DNA of 64,000 nucleotides from Arachis hypogaea (GCF_003086295.3 NC_092048.1:67126841-67190840), one strand, 5' to 3'. Counted from the first letter of the stretch, positions 1 through 10,400 are shown. Translations and numbers: made by a program. The notes: generated by a model not told the origin, from the sequence alone.

Positions 1-3000
1 CCTCCCAGTTTTTTTTTCGATTTTTTTCCTGCGTTGTGCTTGCCCTCGTTCTTTAAATGATGCTATCCCGAGTAGGACACCTAAATGCGAGCCGTAATGG
101 CCTCATCTTCGACAGGCTCTTCAATTTTTTTTCTGATTTTTTTTTACGTTGTGCTGACCCTCGTTCTTTAAATGACGCTATCCCGAGGGGATACCTAAAG
201 GAGAGCCGTAATGGCCTCATCTTCAGCAGGCTCCTCTTTTTTTTTCCGATTTTTTCCATTTTTTTACGTTGTGCTGACCCTCGTTCTTTGAATGATACTA
301 TCCCGAGGAGGACACCTAAAGGCGAGCCGTAATGGCCTCATCTTCGGCAGGCTCCTCCGGTTTTTTGTTCGGTTTTTTTCTACGTTGTGCTTGCCCTCGT
401 TCTTTAAATGACGCTATCCCGAGGAGGACACCTAAAGGCGAGCCGTAATGTCCTCATCTTTGGCAGGTTCCTCGGTTTTATTTTTCCAATTTTTTCGTTT
501 TTTTACGTTGTGCTGAACCTTGTTCTTTAAATGACGATATCCCGAGTAGGACACCTAAATGCGAGCCGTAATGTCCTCATCTTAGCAGGTTCCTCCGGTT
601 TTATTTTTTGATTTTTTTTTACGTTGTGCTGAACCTCGTTCTTTAAATGACGTTATCTCGAGGAGGACTCCTAAATGCGAGCCGTAATGGCCTCATCTTC
701 GCAGGCTCATCCGGTTTTTTTCGGTTTTTTTTTCGGTTTTCTTTTTACGTTGTTCTGACCCTCGTTCTTTAAATGACGCTATCCCGAGGAGGACACCTAA
801 AGGCGAGCCGTAATCGCCTCATCTTCAGCGGGCTCCGCCATTTTTTTTCCGGTTTTTCCATTTTTTTTACTACGTTGTGCTGACCCTCGTTTATTAAATG
901 ACGCTATCCCGAGGAGGACACCTAAAGGCGAGCCGTAATGGCCTCATCTTCGGCAGGCTCTTCCGGTTTTTTTTTCTGATTTTATTTTACGTTGTGCTGA
1001 CCCTCGTTCTTTAAATGACGCTATCCCGAGGAGATACCTAAAGGAGAGCCGTAATGGGCTCATCTTCAGCAGGCTCCTCTTTTTTTTCTGATTTTTTCCG
1101 TTTTTTTTACGTTGTGATGACCCTCGTTCTTTAAATGATGCTATCCCGAGGAGAACACCTAAAGGCGAGCCGCAATGGTCTCATCTTCGACAGGCCCCTC
1201 CATTTTTTTTCGGGGGTTTTTTTTTTAACGTTGTGCTGACCCACGTTCTTTAAATGACGCTATCCTGAGGAGGACACCTAAAGGCGAGCCGTAATCGCCT
1301 CATTTTCAGCAGGGTCCTCCATTTTTTCCGATTTTTTCATTTTTTTTATACGTTATGCTGACCCTCGTTCTTTAAATGACGATATCCCGAGGAGGATACC
1401 TAAAGGCGAGCCGAAATGGCCTCATCTTCAGCAGGCTCCTATATTTTTTTCCGTTTTTTCGTTTTTTTTTACGTTGCGCTAACCCTCGTTCTTTAAATGA
1501 TTCTATCCCGAGGAGGACACCTAAAGGCGAGCCGTAATGGCCTCATCTTCGGCAGGCTCCTCCAATTTTTTTCTGGTTTTTTTTCCTACGTTGTGCTTGC
1601 CCTCGTTCTTTACATGACGCTATCCCGAGTAGGACATCTAAAGGCGAGCCGTAATGGCCTCATCTTCGGCAGGTTTCTCCGGTTTTATTTTTTCGGGTTT
1701 TTTTTACGTTGTGCTGAACCTCGTTCTTTAAATGACGCTATCCCGAGGAGGACACCTAAATGAGAGCCCTAATGGCCTCATCTTCGGCAGGCTCTTCCGG
1801 TTTTTTTTCCAGTTCTTTTTTTATGTTGTGCTGACCCTCGTTCATTAAATGACGCTATCCCGAGGAGGACACCTAAAGACGAGCCGTAATGGCCTCATCT
1901 TCGGCAGGCTCCTCCGGTTTTTTGTTCGATTTTTTTACTACGTTGTGCTGACCCTCGTTCATTAAATGACGTTATCCCGAGGAGGACACCTAAAGCCGAG
2001 CCGTAATGGCCTCATCTTTGGCAGGCTCTTCCGGTTTTTTTTTAATTTTTTTTAAGTTGTGCTGACCCTCGTTCTTTAAATGACGCTATCCCGAGGGGAT
2101 ACCTAAAGGAGAGCCGTAATGGCCTCATCTTCAGCAGGCTCCTCTTCTTTTTTCCGATTTTTTCCATTTTTTTTACGTTGTGATGACCCTCGTTCTTTAA
2201 ATGATGCTATATCGAGGAGAACACCTAAAGGCGAGCCGTGATGGCCTCATCCTCGGCAGGCTCCTCCGGTTTTATTTTTTCGGTTTTTTTCTTTTTTTTT
2301 TAACGTTGTGCTGACCCTCGTTCTTTAAATGACGCTATCCCGAGGAGGACACATAAAGGCGAGCCGTAATGGTCTCATCTTCGACAGGTTCCTCCATTTT
2401 TTTTCGGGGGTTTATTTTTTAGCTTTGTGCTGACCCACGTTCTTTAAATGACGCTATCCTGAGGAGGACACCTAAAGGCGAGCAGTAATCGCCTCATTTT
2501 CAGCAGGGTCCTCCATTTTTTTTCCGATTTTTACATTTTTTTTATACGTTATGCTGACCCTCGTTCTTTAAATGATGATATCCCGAGGAGGATACCTAAA
2601 GGCGAGCCGTAATGGCCTCATCTTCAGCAGGCTCCTATATTTTTTTCCGGTTTTTTCTGTTTTTTTTTACGTTGTGCTAACCCTCGTTCTTTAAATGATT
2701 CTATCCCGAGGAGGATACCTAAAGGCGAGCCGTAATGGCCTCATCTTCGGCAGGCTCCTCCCGTTTTTTTTTTTTTACGTTGTGTTGACACTCGTTCTTT
2801 AAATGACGTTATCCCGAGGAGGACACCTAAAGGCGAGCCGTAATGGCCTCATCTTCGGCAGGCTCCTCCGATTGTTTTTTTTCGGTTTTTTTCCTACGTT
2901 GTGCTTGCCCTCGTTCTTTAAATGATGCTATCCCGAGTAGGACACCTAAAGGCGAGCCGTAATGGCCTCATCTTCTGCAGGTTTCTCTGGTTTTAATTTT

Positions 3001-3660
3001 TCGGTTTTTTTTATGTTGTGCTGAACCTCGTTCTTTAAATGACGCTATCCCAAGAAGGACACCTAAATGCGAGCCGTAATGGCCTCATCTTCGGCAGGCT
3101 CATCCTGTTTTTTTTTTCCAGTTTTTTTTTACGTTGTGCTGACCCTCGTTCATTAAATGACGCTATCCCGAGGAGGACACCTAAAGACGAGCCGTAATGG
3201 CCTCATCTTCGGCAGGCTCATCCGGTTTTTTGTTCGATTTTTTTCCTACGTTGTGCTTGCCCTCGTTCTTTAAATGACGCTATCCCGAGGAGGACACCTA
3301 AAGGTGAGCTGTAATGTCCTCATCTTTGGCAGGTTACTCCGGTTTTATTTTTTTGGTTTTTTATTTATGTTGTGTTGAACCTCATTCTTTAAATGATGCT
3401 ATCCCGAGGAGGACACCTAAATGCGAGCCGTAATGGCCTCATCTTTGGCAGGCTCTTCCGGTTTTTTTTCCAGTTTTTTTTTTTACGTTGTGCTGACCCT
3501 CGTTCTTTAAATGACGCTATCCCGAGGAGGACACCTAAAGGCGAGCCGTAATGGCCTCATCTTCGGCAGGCTCATCCCTTTTTTTTTTTACGTTGTTCTG
3601 ACCCTCGTTCTTTAAATGACGCTATCCCGAGGAGGACACCTAAAGGCGAGCCATAATCGC
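1..3660 (+). repeat. 115-bp satellite, block I (diverged, higher-order ordered)
   Basis: Head-to-tail array of a monomer of about 115-120 bp that continues off the left edge. Each monomer carries the landmarks ACGTTGTGCTGACCCTCG, TTCTTTAAATGACGCTATC, CCGAGGAGGACACC, GGCGAGCCGTAATGG and CTCATCTTCGGCAGG, then two T-tracts split by a short C/G/A interruption. Monomers here differ by true substitutions, for example TATACGTTATGCTG near 1348, CCTACGTTGTGCTTGCC near 386, and GAGGGGATACC near 193. The variants recur in the same order, so the array has higher-order structure: the CTCCTATAT variant appears near 1437 and 2633, a spacing of about 1196 bp or about 10 monomers. Short ORFs translating as MTLSRGGHLKASRNGLIF are the monomer read in frame and are not genes. 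The array is interrupted by a retrotransposon at 3666 and resumes at 10661. Confidence 0.95.
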
Positions 3661-3665
3661 CTCAT
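3661..3665. other. Target site duplication, left copy (CTCAT)
   Basis: CTCAT immediately precedes the left LTR and is repeated exactly at 10661-10665. It is part of the satellite word CCTCATCTTCAGC, so the interrupted monomer reads through normally if the element is ignored. A 5-bp duplication is the usual size for plant LTR retrotransposon integration. Confidence 0.93.
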
Positions 3666-3849
3666 TGATGGGAAAATTTGTGGAAAAACGAATTTCCAAA
3701 ATACCCAAATCTAACCGGCAAGTATATCGGGTCGCATCAAGTAGTAAAACTCACTTAGAGTGAGGTCGATCCCACAGGGATTGATGGATCAAGCAACTTT
3801 AGTGGGTGATTAGTTTAGTCAAGGTAACATTGATGATTTGAGGTGAAAA

Positions 3850-4170
3850 ATGACCAACAGAAAGTAAATTGACAAGAATTTAAAGTTGCAGAATGTAAAT
3901 AGGCAAAAACTTAAAGAACAAGCAATGTAAATTGCAGAAACTTAAATGACAAGAAATGTAAATTGCATGAAAAGTAAAGGGGGGCTGGGTGCTGGAAATT
4001 AAAGAAAGCAATGGATCCAAGGCAAGAAAAGTAAATTCAGATTTGCAGCAAGCTCAAAGTTAAAGTGTAGAATGTAAATATGCAGGAAATGTAAATTGGA
4101 AGCAATACAGTAGAAAGTAAAAATTGCAGAGAAAGACATTGTAGCAGAAAAGTAAATCAGCAAGAAAATT
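3850..4170. repeat. Degenerate short-word repeats in LTR R/U5
   Basis: Loose repeats of AAGTAAATTG, AATGTAAATTGCAG and related 14-25 bp words fill this A-rich part of the left LTR. The matching part of the right LTR is about 8688-9005. It looks like decayed tandem amplification; no function is visible. Confidence 0.6.
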
Positions 4171-4532
4171 CAAATCAATTGTGAAATCTAGAAAGACAAG
4201 TGAAGATCTCAGGGGCTCAATGAGACTAGAAAACAAGTCTAGATCTCAAGTCCTTCCTTGATCCAATAAAGAACAATTTGCAGAAGAAATAGAGATGAAA
4301 GCAGTAAACAGAGTGTTGATTCAAATCCTTAATTCACTGAAATTTTGTAGAAGAAGAACAAGAGAAATCTCAAAGTGAGAATGAAACAGAATTCCTTGAA
4401 TTCTCAACCCAAGATTCAAAACAAAGAGAAAAACTAAAGAGAGAGAGTTCTCTATTCCTAATGCTCCCTCGTGGAGCCAACCTTCAATGCTCTCTATCAA
4501 TCGGCCTCCCCTAATGAGATGGAATTGATGCC

Positions 4533-4542
4533 TTTATATAGG
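4533..4542 (-). promoter_or_regulatory. Probable TATA box of 3' LTR
   Basis: On the minus strand this reads CCTATATAAA, a good plant TATA box, located where the U3/R border of the LTR would be expected. Transcription would start some 30 bp further along the minus strand, near 4505. The same box is kept in the other LTR. Confidence 0.6.
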
Positions 4543-4699
4543 CTTTTTACAAATAAAAATGAAAATGAAATTGAAATTAAAAACAAATTACAATTGAATA
4601 AAATTCCTAATCTAGCTTCTCTGTGTGCCTTTGAGTGATGGTAATGGGCTTAGCTTGCTTTGGATTTGAGGAAGAATGGATCTGGATGGCCTTAATGGA

Positions 4700-4840
4700 A
4701 TTGGGATCATTCACGTTTGAGTCAATGTTTGAGGTAAACGTTGACTCAAACATCTTGTAATGGCATGATGCAGAATCGGGGTTTGCTGTCACTCACGTTT
4801 GAGTTCACGTTTGAGGTCAAACGTGAGCTCAAACGTTAAG
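4700..4840. repeat. ACGTTTGAG inverted/direct motif cluster in U3
   Basis: Several copies of ACGTTTGAG and its complement CTCAAACGT lie here in both orientations. Further copies occur at about 5046-5085 and 5474-5515, and in the right LTR around 9547-9675, 9889-9920 and 10311-10350. Some pairs form short palindromes such as CACGTTTGAGGTCAAACGTG. Placement upstream of the TATA box suggests enhancer elements of the retroelement, but that is inference. Confidence 0.6.
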
Positions 4841-4919
4841 TCCTCTAGGGTGTGTTTTTGAAGTTCAAGTCTTGGGACGCTTCTTTGTCCTCTTGTCAAC
4901 GTTGCCAATTTCATGCTCA

Positions 4920-5440
4920 CTATAGACTATTATATATGGTTAGAAAGCTCTGAATATCAGCTTTCCAACGCAACTAGAATCACCTCAATTGGACATCTAC
5001 AATTCAAGTTATGCTCCATTGAAGGGGACAGGGTCGTTGGCTTTGGTGTGCAACGTTTGAGGCGACGTTTGCCTCAAACGTGGACGAAAACGTCAGGTTT
5101 TGGAGGCTCAAATGCATTGTTCACCCCATACTATTATATATTGTTGGAAAGCCCTGAATGTCTACTTTCCAATGCCATTGAAAGCGCATCATTTGGAGCT
5201 CCACAGCTCGAGTTATACTCAGTCGAAGGTGTAGAGGTCAGTTGGCCTCACTGCAGGTTGCCACCATGTTCGTTTATGCACATTTCGGGGCAGTTTTCTC
5301 CCTCAATTTTAGTGTCCACCATGCAGTGCCATATATGCTTGGAAAGCTCTCGATTCCTACTTTCCATTTCTTTTTGAATCACCTCATTTGGAGCTCTGTA
5401 GCTCAAGTTATTCTTGTTGGAAGTATACCCCTTCAGGCTG
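4920..5440 (-). repeat. Three diverged tandem copies of a ~200-bp unit in U3
   Basis: Three copies start near 4923, 5131 and 5323. Each holds TATATATGGTTGGAAAGCTC-like sequence, then a CTTTCCAAYGC word, then CACCTCAATTGG/CATTTGGAGCTC and GCTCAAGTTAT. Spacing is about 207 and 192 bp. The copies differ strongly from each other but each is nearly identical to its partner in the right LTR (near 9759, 9966 and 10158), so the triplication is older than this insertion. Confidence 0.75.
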
Positions 5441-5564
5441 TGGGGAGCAACATTTTCCAAGGTATTCCTTAGCCAACGTTTGACCTCACGTTTGAGGCAA
5501 ACGTTGGCGCAAACGTTGAGCTCCTGGGTGGCTGTGCTGATGAAGCTTCCTTGATTTGGTCATG

Positions 5565-5589
5565 GGCCACGCTTTTAAAAAGCGTGGCC
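5565..5589. repeat. Near-perfect 25-bp palindrome in U3 (left LTR)
   Basis: GGCCACGCTTTT and AAAAGCGTGGCC face each other with one extra A at the centre. The right LTR copy at 10401-10424 lacks this A and is a perfect 24-bp palindrome. It could be a protein-binding dyad or a hairpin in the LTR RNA. Confidence 0.85.
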
Positions 5590-5825
5590 TAAGGCTCCAA
5601 AGTGTGTTCCAACTTCAAAGTGTGCCCCAAAGCTCTTTTTTTCTCCTTTTTAGCTTATTTTGTGCTTCTTTGCTTCTTTTTCTTCTTATTTCCTACAAAG
5701 TTTATCAAATCAAAAGATCATAGAAATATACCATTTAAGCACCAAAGAATGCAATATTTAAGCACTAATTATCAATTTCTTGCATGAAAAAGCATAGAAA
5801 AACATGACATGGTGACATGTCATCA

Positions 5826-5862
5826 CGACACCAAACTTAAACCTTGCTTGTCCCCAAGCAAG
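5826..5862 (-). promoter_or_regulatory. Probable polypurine-tract region with hairpin beside 3' LTR
   Basis: Plus-strand priming should occur at the edge of the 3' LTR. On the minus strand the edge reads GGGGACAAGCAAGG followed by TTTAAGTTTGGTGTCG, then the LTR. The purine run is imperfect, so the exact primer is uncertain. A perfect 8-bp stem, CTTGCTTG with CAAGCAAG and a TCCC loop on the + strand, spans 5843-5862. Confidence 0.45.
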
Positions 5863-6104
5863 AAAAGAATCATGCACTAAAAATTGACAATCCAAGGTAA
5901 GAAGAATAGCAACTCAATGTCCATGGTAAGCTAGTTTTCAATGTAAGCTACAATCATAAAATAAATGTACATGATTGATGCTTCTATCTAGCTCAATTTA
6001 TGAAATCTTTTTCCTTATAATTTTCCCTTGAAACAAGCTTTTGATTTTCTTATTAGCTTCTCCTTTTGGGTACTTTGCCCCATGAGTTAATAACAAAGAT
6101 ACGA

Positions 6105-6370
6105 TTCTAAATGCTTTGTTTTCAAGTATTACCACTTGATACATAAGCACCACAAGCATTTGAATTAGAGGACTTCATTAAGCTCATTTTTCTTTTCTTT
6201 TCTTGACTCTCTAATCATTGATGCTCAGAACCTTGAGCCTTGAGGGGGTGCTTTTGCACTTGAGCCTAGCCTTGACTTCTAAGTGTTTTGTTTTCAAGCA
6301 TTTGGCTTGATACATAAACACCACAAGTACTTAGCAAATAAATTGCCATTGGTACTCAGAGCCTTCAGCT
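6105..6370. repeat. Diverged ~172-bp direct duplication inside the element
   Basis: TGCTTTGTTTTCAAGTATTA near 6112 matches TGTTTTGTTTTCAAGCATTT near 6284. Both are followed by a CTTGATACATAA-CACCACAAG stretch and, further on, by a CTCAGARCCTT word near 6222 and 6356. The copies are well diverged, so this predates the insertion. Confidence 0.55.
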
Positions 6371-7204
6371 TTCTCATTCTTTCCCTTTTTCTTTTCTTGC
6401 TTTATTTGCTTCTTCAAGGTTTTCATCATTTTCAAAAGATTTCACAAAATGTCCTAGATGAAAACTTCAATTAAATAAAATCCAATGCAATTGAGCAATA
6501 ATTAACCATACTAGCCTTCCAAAACTTGTATGCACATGCTAAATTCTTCTTTAATTCCTTGTTTGTTTATGATCATGATACTTTACTGCTTTTGAATTCA
6601 CAAAACTCAAGTTGATAGTCATAATGGCATGGCAACATGTTACAAATCAAGATGCAAGCTATGCTTTATTCATACACACATGTAAACAGAAAAGATGAAG
6701 ACAATCATACATTTTAAGTGCTGGAAACAAATGAGGAGAAAAGGAACTCTACAACCTTGTAGTTCATCTTCATTATTGTTGTCCTTTTTCCTCTATGCTT
6801 TCTCCTTCCCTTGCCAAACTCAGAATGCTTGCTCATCCTCAAGCAACAATTAGAACAATGGCTATGGGGCTAAGATGGATCATGAATGTCTTACACAATG
6901 AAAAGTTAGTAGTACATGTGTTCTAAGCAAGCAAAATTAAAGATAATAATCAAGGCACAAGAGACAGAGACATTGTGATTGCAAACTTAAGAAGGTGAGC
7001 ATAATACTTTGCATAAAGAATAAGTGGCACACCAAACTTAGTGTGATACTTTCACTTGGAATTGATGCAAGTATCTTGTAAGGATTAGAACCAAATTTTG
7101 TTGCATAGCAACACCAAACTTAGAATGCAACCATATGTCAATTTATTGAAATTTAAACAAAGCAAAGAAAGAAAACAAAGCAGGGAAAAAAATGTTACCT
7201 ACGG

Positions 7205-7220
7205 TTGGGTTACCTCCCAA
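7205..7220. other. Inverted repeat just downstream of the ORF stop
   Basis: TTGGGTTACCTCCCAA sits about 20 bp past the stop codon of the minus-strand ORF. On the minus strand it reads CACTTGTTGGGAGGTAACCC with its flank. A similar GGGAGGYAACCC word is, from memory, common downstream of coding regions in plant Ty3/gypsy elements; its role is unknown to me. Confidence 0.5.
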
Positions 7221-7240
7221 CAAGTGCTCTTTTAGTGTCA

Positions 7241-8329
7241 TTAGCTTGACATGTTGTTCTTCACTTTCTTCCTCTTCTTCCAGTTTGTTAAGAGGAATGA
7301 CCTCAAGGGAGGAGAAGATTCAGCTACTGTCCCTTGCCTTGGCTTTTCCTCAGCAAGCTTCCTTTTGTAAATAGCTTGATTGAGCTTGCTTGCTGGATTA
7401 GGGACAGAATTGGTGCTCTTGCTAGTTGCCTTCACTTCTTTGGATTCAAGACTTGGTTGCTGTGTGATTATTGGAGTTTGATCTTCATCCAGAGCCTTTT
7501 GAATTGGTGGTTTCATGAGCCCTTCCTTTTTGCACTTCTCTGTTTCAGTTGAATATGATTTCTCTTGAGTGTCTTCCTCACTTTCTTGCTCTTCCACTTC
7601 CTCTTTTACACTCAACATTTGCTTTAATAGCTCTTTCATGGAAGAGGTTTGTTGTTCTTCCCAAGATTTCTTCATCTCCTCTTCATATTTTTCGATCACA
7701 AATTCAAGGGAAGTTTGTGAGGGTTGTGAATGTTCATGCTCCTTTATCACCTCAAGAGCAGTTTCGGGTTCCAATACTTTCACCACCTCTTCCTTTTTTG
7801 CAATTTCACTTGACACAGGGACCTTGCGTTCTTGTTTTTTCATTTCCTCCTTCCTTATATTCAACAATTGGCCTACCTTCACTTCCATATTTTTGAGGGA
7901 GTTTTCTAGTTCTTTCTGGTATTTCTCTTTCTCCTCCGTAAATCTTTTGAGCATGGACTCAAGCTTTGAGAGTCTTTGGCTATTGGAGGTTTGTTTGGGT
8001 GGTGAGTTTTGAAAGGGGCTTTCTGTTGAAGCATGGTCAAGTGATGATATCTTTGGATGAATATCATATGGAGCATTAGAATTCCCTTCCCAGCCACCAT
8101 TAGAATCATGACTAGCATCATTTTGTGGTGGAGGAAAATATCCCATATGATTTTTTGGCTCATCTTGTGTCTCTGAAGCAAATCTCCATGGATTGGAGTG
8201 CTTAAAATTTGTATTTTCTTGGTGATATTCCCAGCCACCATTAGAGATTGGTGATGGTGGGTGATATCCCATAAAATTTTGTTTGACCATAAGATGAGTT
8301 GAACTCCATTTGTATTTTGTAAACATCAA
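7241..8329 (-). CDS. Gag-like 362-aa protein of the non-autonomous retrotransposon
   Basis: This is the only credible coding sequence in the window. It begins about 150 nt after the primer-binding site, where a retrotransposon gag normally starts. The N-terminal third is rich in Asn, Pro, Ser and Trp and contains a duplicated motif: MGYHPPS...NGGWE at residues 20-34 and MGYFPPP...NGGWE at 62-81. Residues about 117-170 are charged and heptad-like, probably a coiled coil, and include SLKNMEVKVGQL (144-155). That resembles the conserved linker after Gag in plant Athila-like polyproteins (recognition from memory). Residues about 205-268 are very acidic, with runs of Glu. The tail is basic (KKRKKVK, 351-357). 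There is a single Cys, so no CCHC zinc knuckle, and no DTG/DSG protease site. It probably represents a rearranged or truncated Gag rather than a complete one. The ORF is intact despite the age of the LTRs. Overlapping ORFs on the other strand at 7192-8012 are its shadows. Confidence 0.75.
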   Translation of the reverse strand: MMFTKYKWSSTHLMVKQNFMGYHPPSPISNGGWEYHQENTNFKHSNPWRFASETQDEPKNHMGYFPPPQNDASHDSNGGWEGNSNAPYDIHPKISSLDHASTESPFQNSPPKQTSNSQRLSKLESMLKRFTEEKEKYQKELENSLKNMEVKVGQLLNIRKEEMKKQERKVPVSSEIAKKEEVVKVLEPETALEVIKEHEHSQPSQTSLEFVIEKYEEEMKKSWEEQQTSSMKELLKQMLSVKEEVEEQESEEDTQEKSYSTETEKCKKEGLMKPPIQKALDEDQTPIITQQPSLESKEVKATSKSTNSVPNPASKLNQAIYKRKLAEEKPRQGTVAESSPPLRSFLLTNWKKRKKVKNNMSS

Positions 8330-8478
8330 TGAAAATTGAAAATCATGTCACAGAGAAAGAATTTCTCAGTGAGGCAATAGCTCAAACACCTTGCTATCAG
8401 TTTAAAACAGAGAACAAAAACAAAGAAAATACTTGATCTAGACTTCTCACCCACTTAATCATTGTTCATCTAAATCAA
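8330..8478 (-). other. Leader between primer site and ORF
   Basis: About 150 bp of AT-rich untranslated leader on the minus strand. Nothing distinctive is visible apart from its position between primer site and start codon; packaging signals usually lie here but cannot be identified by eye. Confidence 0.6.
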
Positions 8479-8496
8479 TCCCCGGCAACGGCGCCA
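8479..8496 (-). promoter_or_regulatory. Primer-binding site, tRNA-Asp type
   Basis: The + strand reads TCCCCGGCAACGGCGCCA, which equals the 3' end of plant tRNA-Asp(GUC) with its CCA tail. The minus strand therefore carries the complementary primer-binding site. It lies 6 bp from the 5' LTR, the normal position for minus-strand cDNA priming, and fixes the element's orientation. It is not a tRNA gene: no acceptor-stem partner, anticodon arm or A box is present. Confidence 0.92.
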
Positions 8497-9368
8497 AAAA
8501 CTTGATGGAAAATTTGTGAAAAAATGAATTTCCAAAACACCCAAATCTAACCGGCAAGTATACCGGGTCGCATCAAGTAGTAAAACTCACTTAGAGTGAG
8601 GTCGATCCCACAGGGATTGATGGATCAAGCAACTTTAGTGGGTGATTAGTTTAGTCAAGGTAACATTGATGATTTGAGGTGAAAAGTGACCAACAGAAAG
8701 TAAATTGACAAGAATTTAAAGTTGCAGAATGTAAATGGGCAAAAACTTAAAGAACAAGCAATGTAAATTGCAGAAACTTAAATGATAAGAAATGTAAATT
8801 GCATGAAAAGTAAAGGGGGGCTGGGTGCTGGAAATTAAAGAAAGCAATGGATCCAAGGCAAGAAAAGTAAATTCAGATTTGCAGCAAGCTCAAAGTTAAA
8901 GTGTAGAATGTAAATATGCAGGAAATGTAAATTGGAAGCAATGCAGTAGAAAGTAAAAATTGCAGAGAAGGACATTATAGCAGAAAAGTAAATCAGCAAG
9001 AAAATTCAAATCAATTGTGAAATCTAGAAAGACAAGTGAAGATCTCAGGGGCTCAATGAGACTAGAAAACAAGTCTAGATCTCAAGTCCTTCCTTGATCC
9101 AATAAAGAACAATTTGCAGAAGAAATAGAGATGAAAGCAGTAAACAGAGTGTTGATTCAAATCCTTAATTCACTGAAATTTTGTAGAAGAAGAACAAGAG
9201 AAATCTCAAAGTGAGAATGAAACAGAATTCTTTCAATTCTCAACCCAAGATTCAAAACAAAGAGAAAAACTAAAGAGAGAGAGTTCTCTATTCCTAATGC
9301 TCCCTCATGGAGCCAGCCTTCAATGCTCTCTATCAATCGGCCTCCCCTAATGAGATGGAATTGATGTC

Positions 9369-9378
9369 TTTATATAGG
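9369..9378 (-). promoter_or_regulatory. Probable TATA box of 5' LTR promoter
   Basis: The minus strand reads CCTATATAAA, as in the other LTR. This is the copy that would drive genomic RNA of the element, with a start expected near 9340. Confidence 0.62.
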
Positions 9379-10400
9379 CTTTTTACAAATGAAGATGAAA
9401 ATGAAATTGAAATTAAAAACAAATTAGAATTGAATAAAATTCCTAATCTAGCTTCTCTGTGTGCCTTTGAGTGATGGTAATGGGCTTAGCTTGCTTTGAA
9501 TTTGAGGAAGAATGGATCTGGATGGCCTTGATGGAATTGGGATCATTCACGTTTGAGTCAACGTTTGAGGCAAATGTTGACTCAAACGTCTTGTAATGGC
9601 ATGATGCAGAATGGGGGTTTGCTGTCACTCACGTTTGAGTTCACGTTTGAGGTCAAACGTGAGCTCAAACGTTAAGTCCTCCAGGGTGTGTTTTTGAAGT
9701 TCAAGTCTTGGGACGCTTCTTTGTCCTCTTGTCAACGTTGCCAATTTCATGCTCACTATAGACTATTATATATGGTTGGAAAGCTCTGAATGTCAGATTT
9801 TCAACGCAACTAGAATCACCCCAATTGGACATCTACAACTCAAGTTATGCTCCATTGAAGGGGATAGGGTCGTTGGCTTTGGTGTGCAACGTTTGAGGCG
9901 ACGTTTGCCTCAAACGTGGACGAAAACGTCAGGTTTTGGAGGCTCAAATGCATTGTCCACTCCATACTATTATATATTGTTGGAAAGCCCTGAATGTCTA
10001 CTTTCCAATGCCATTGGAAGGGCATCATTTGGAGCTCCACAGCTCGAGTTATACTCCGTCGAAGGTGTAGAGGTCAGTTGGCCTCACTGCAGGTTGCCAC
10101 CATGTTCGTTTATGCACATTTCGGGGCAGTTTTCTCCCTCAATTTTAGTGTCCACCATGCAGTGCCATATATGCTTGGAAAGCTCTCGATTCCTACTTTC
10201 CATTTCTTTTTGAATCACCTCATTTGGAGCTATGTAGCTCAAGTTATTCTTGTTGGAAGTATACCCCTTCAGGCTGTGGGGAGCAACATTTCCCAAGGTA
10301 TTCCTTAGCCAACGTTTGACCTCACGTTTGAGGCAAACGTTGGCGCAAACATTGAGCTCCTGGGTGGCTGTGCTGATGAAGCTTCCTTGATTTGGTCATG

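Larger units (their letters stand above)
3666..5825 (-). repeat. 3' LTR (left copy)
   Basis: This 2,160-bp copy starts TGATGGG and ends ACATGTCATCA. It aligns from end to end with 8503-10660 at about 98% by eye. On the minus strand the order is U3 (5825 down to roughly 4510), then R/U5. U3 holds a triplicated unit of about 200 bp, clusters of ACGTTTGAG and its complement, a near-perfect palindrome at 5565-5589 and a TATA box at 4533-4542. The R/U5 part around 3850-4170 is A-rich and carries many loose copies of AATGTAAATTGCAG. Small ORFs here (for example at 4913-5377) recur in the other LTR as fixed repeat sequence and are not taken as genes. Confidence 0.93.
5826..7200 (-). other. Non-coding 3' interior of the retrotransposon
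   Basis: About 1.4 kb between the ORF and the 3' LTR, AT-rich, with no ORF worth keeping on either strand. It contains two partly matching segments about 172 bp apart (around 6112 and 6284), each with TGYTTTGTTTTCAAG followed by CTTGATACATAARCACCACAAG. The word ACACCAAACTTA recurs near 5829, 7029 and 7109 on the + strand. In an autonomous relative this interval would hold the pol genes, so the gap fits an element that lost them; no pol remnants are recognisable by eye. Confidence 0.7.

Noticed and set aside
4913..5472. ORFs of 70-154 aa in the LTR, repeated at 9749-10308
   Set aside because: They lie in U3 of both LTRs, overlap on both strands and coincide with the triplicated 200-bp repeat and ACGTTTGAG clusters. 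Conservation between the two comes from the shared LTR.
5826..7200. Hidden pol gene remnants in the element interior
   Set aside because: No reverse transcriptase, RNase H, integrase or protease motif was recognised in the available frames; the short Phe-rich ORFs near 6283-6474 are low-complexity. A profile search could still find decayed remnants.
7192..8012. Ser/Phe/Leu-rich ORFs on the + strand opposite the Gag-like ORF
   Set aside because: Complement shadows of the acidic, Lys/Glu-rich minus-strand ORF, which is longer and correctly placed after the primer site.
8479..8496. Possible tRNA-Asp gene
   Set aside because: Only the 18-nt 3' end is present. The rest of the cloverleaf is absent and the position next to the LTR marks it as a primer-binding site.
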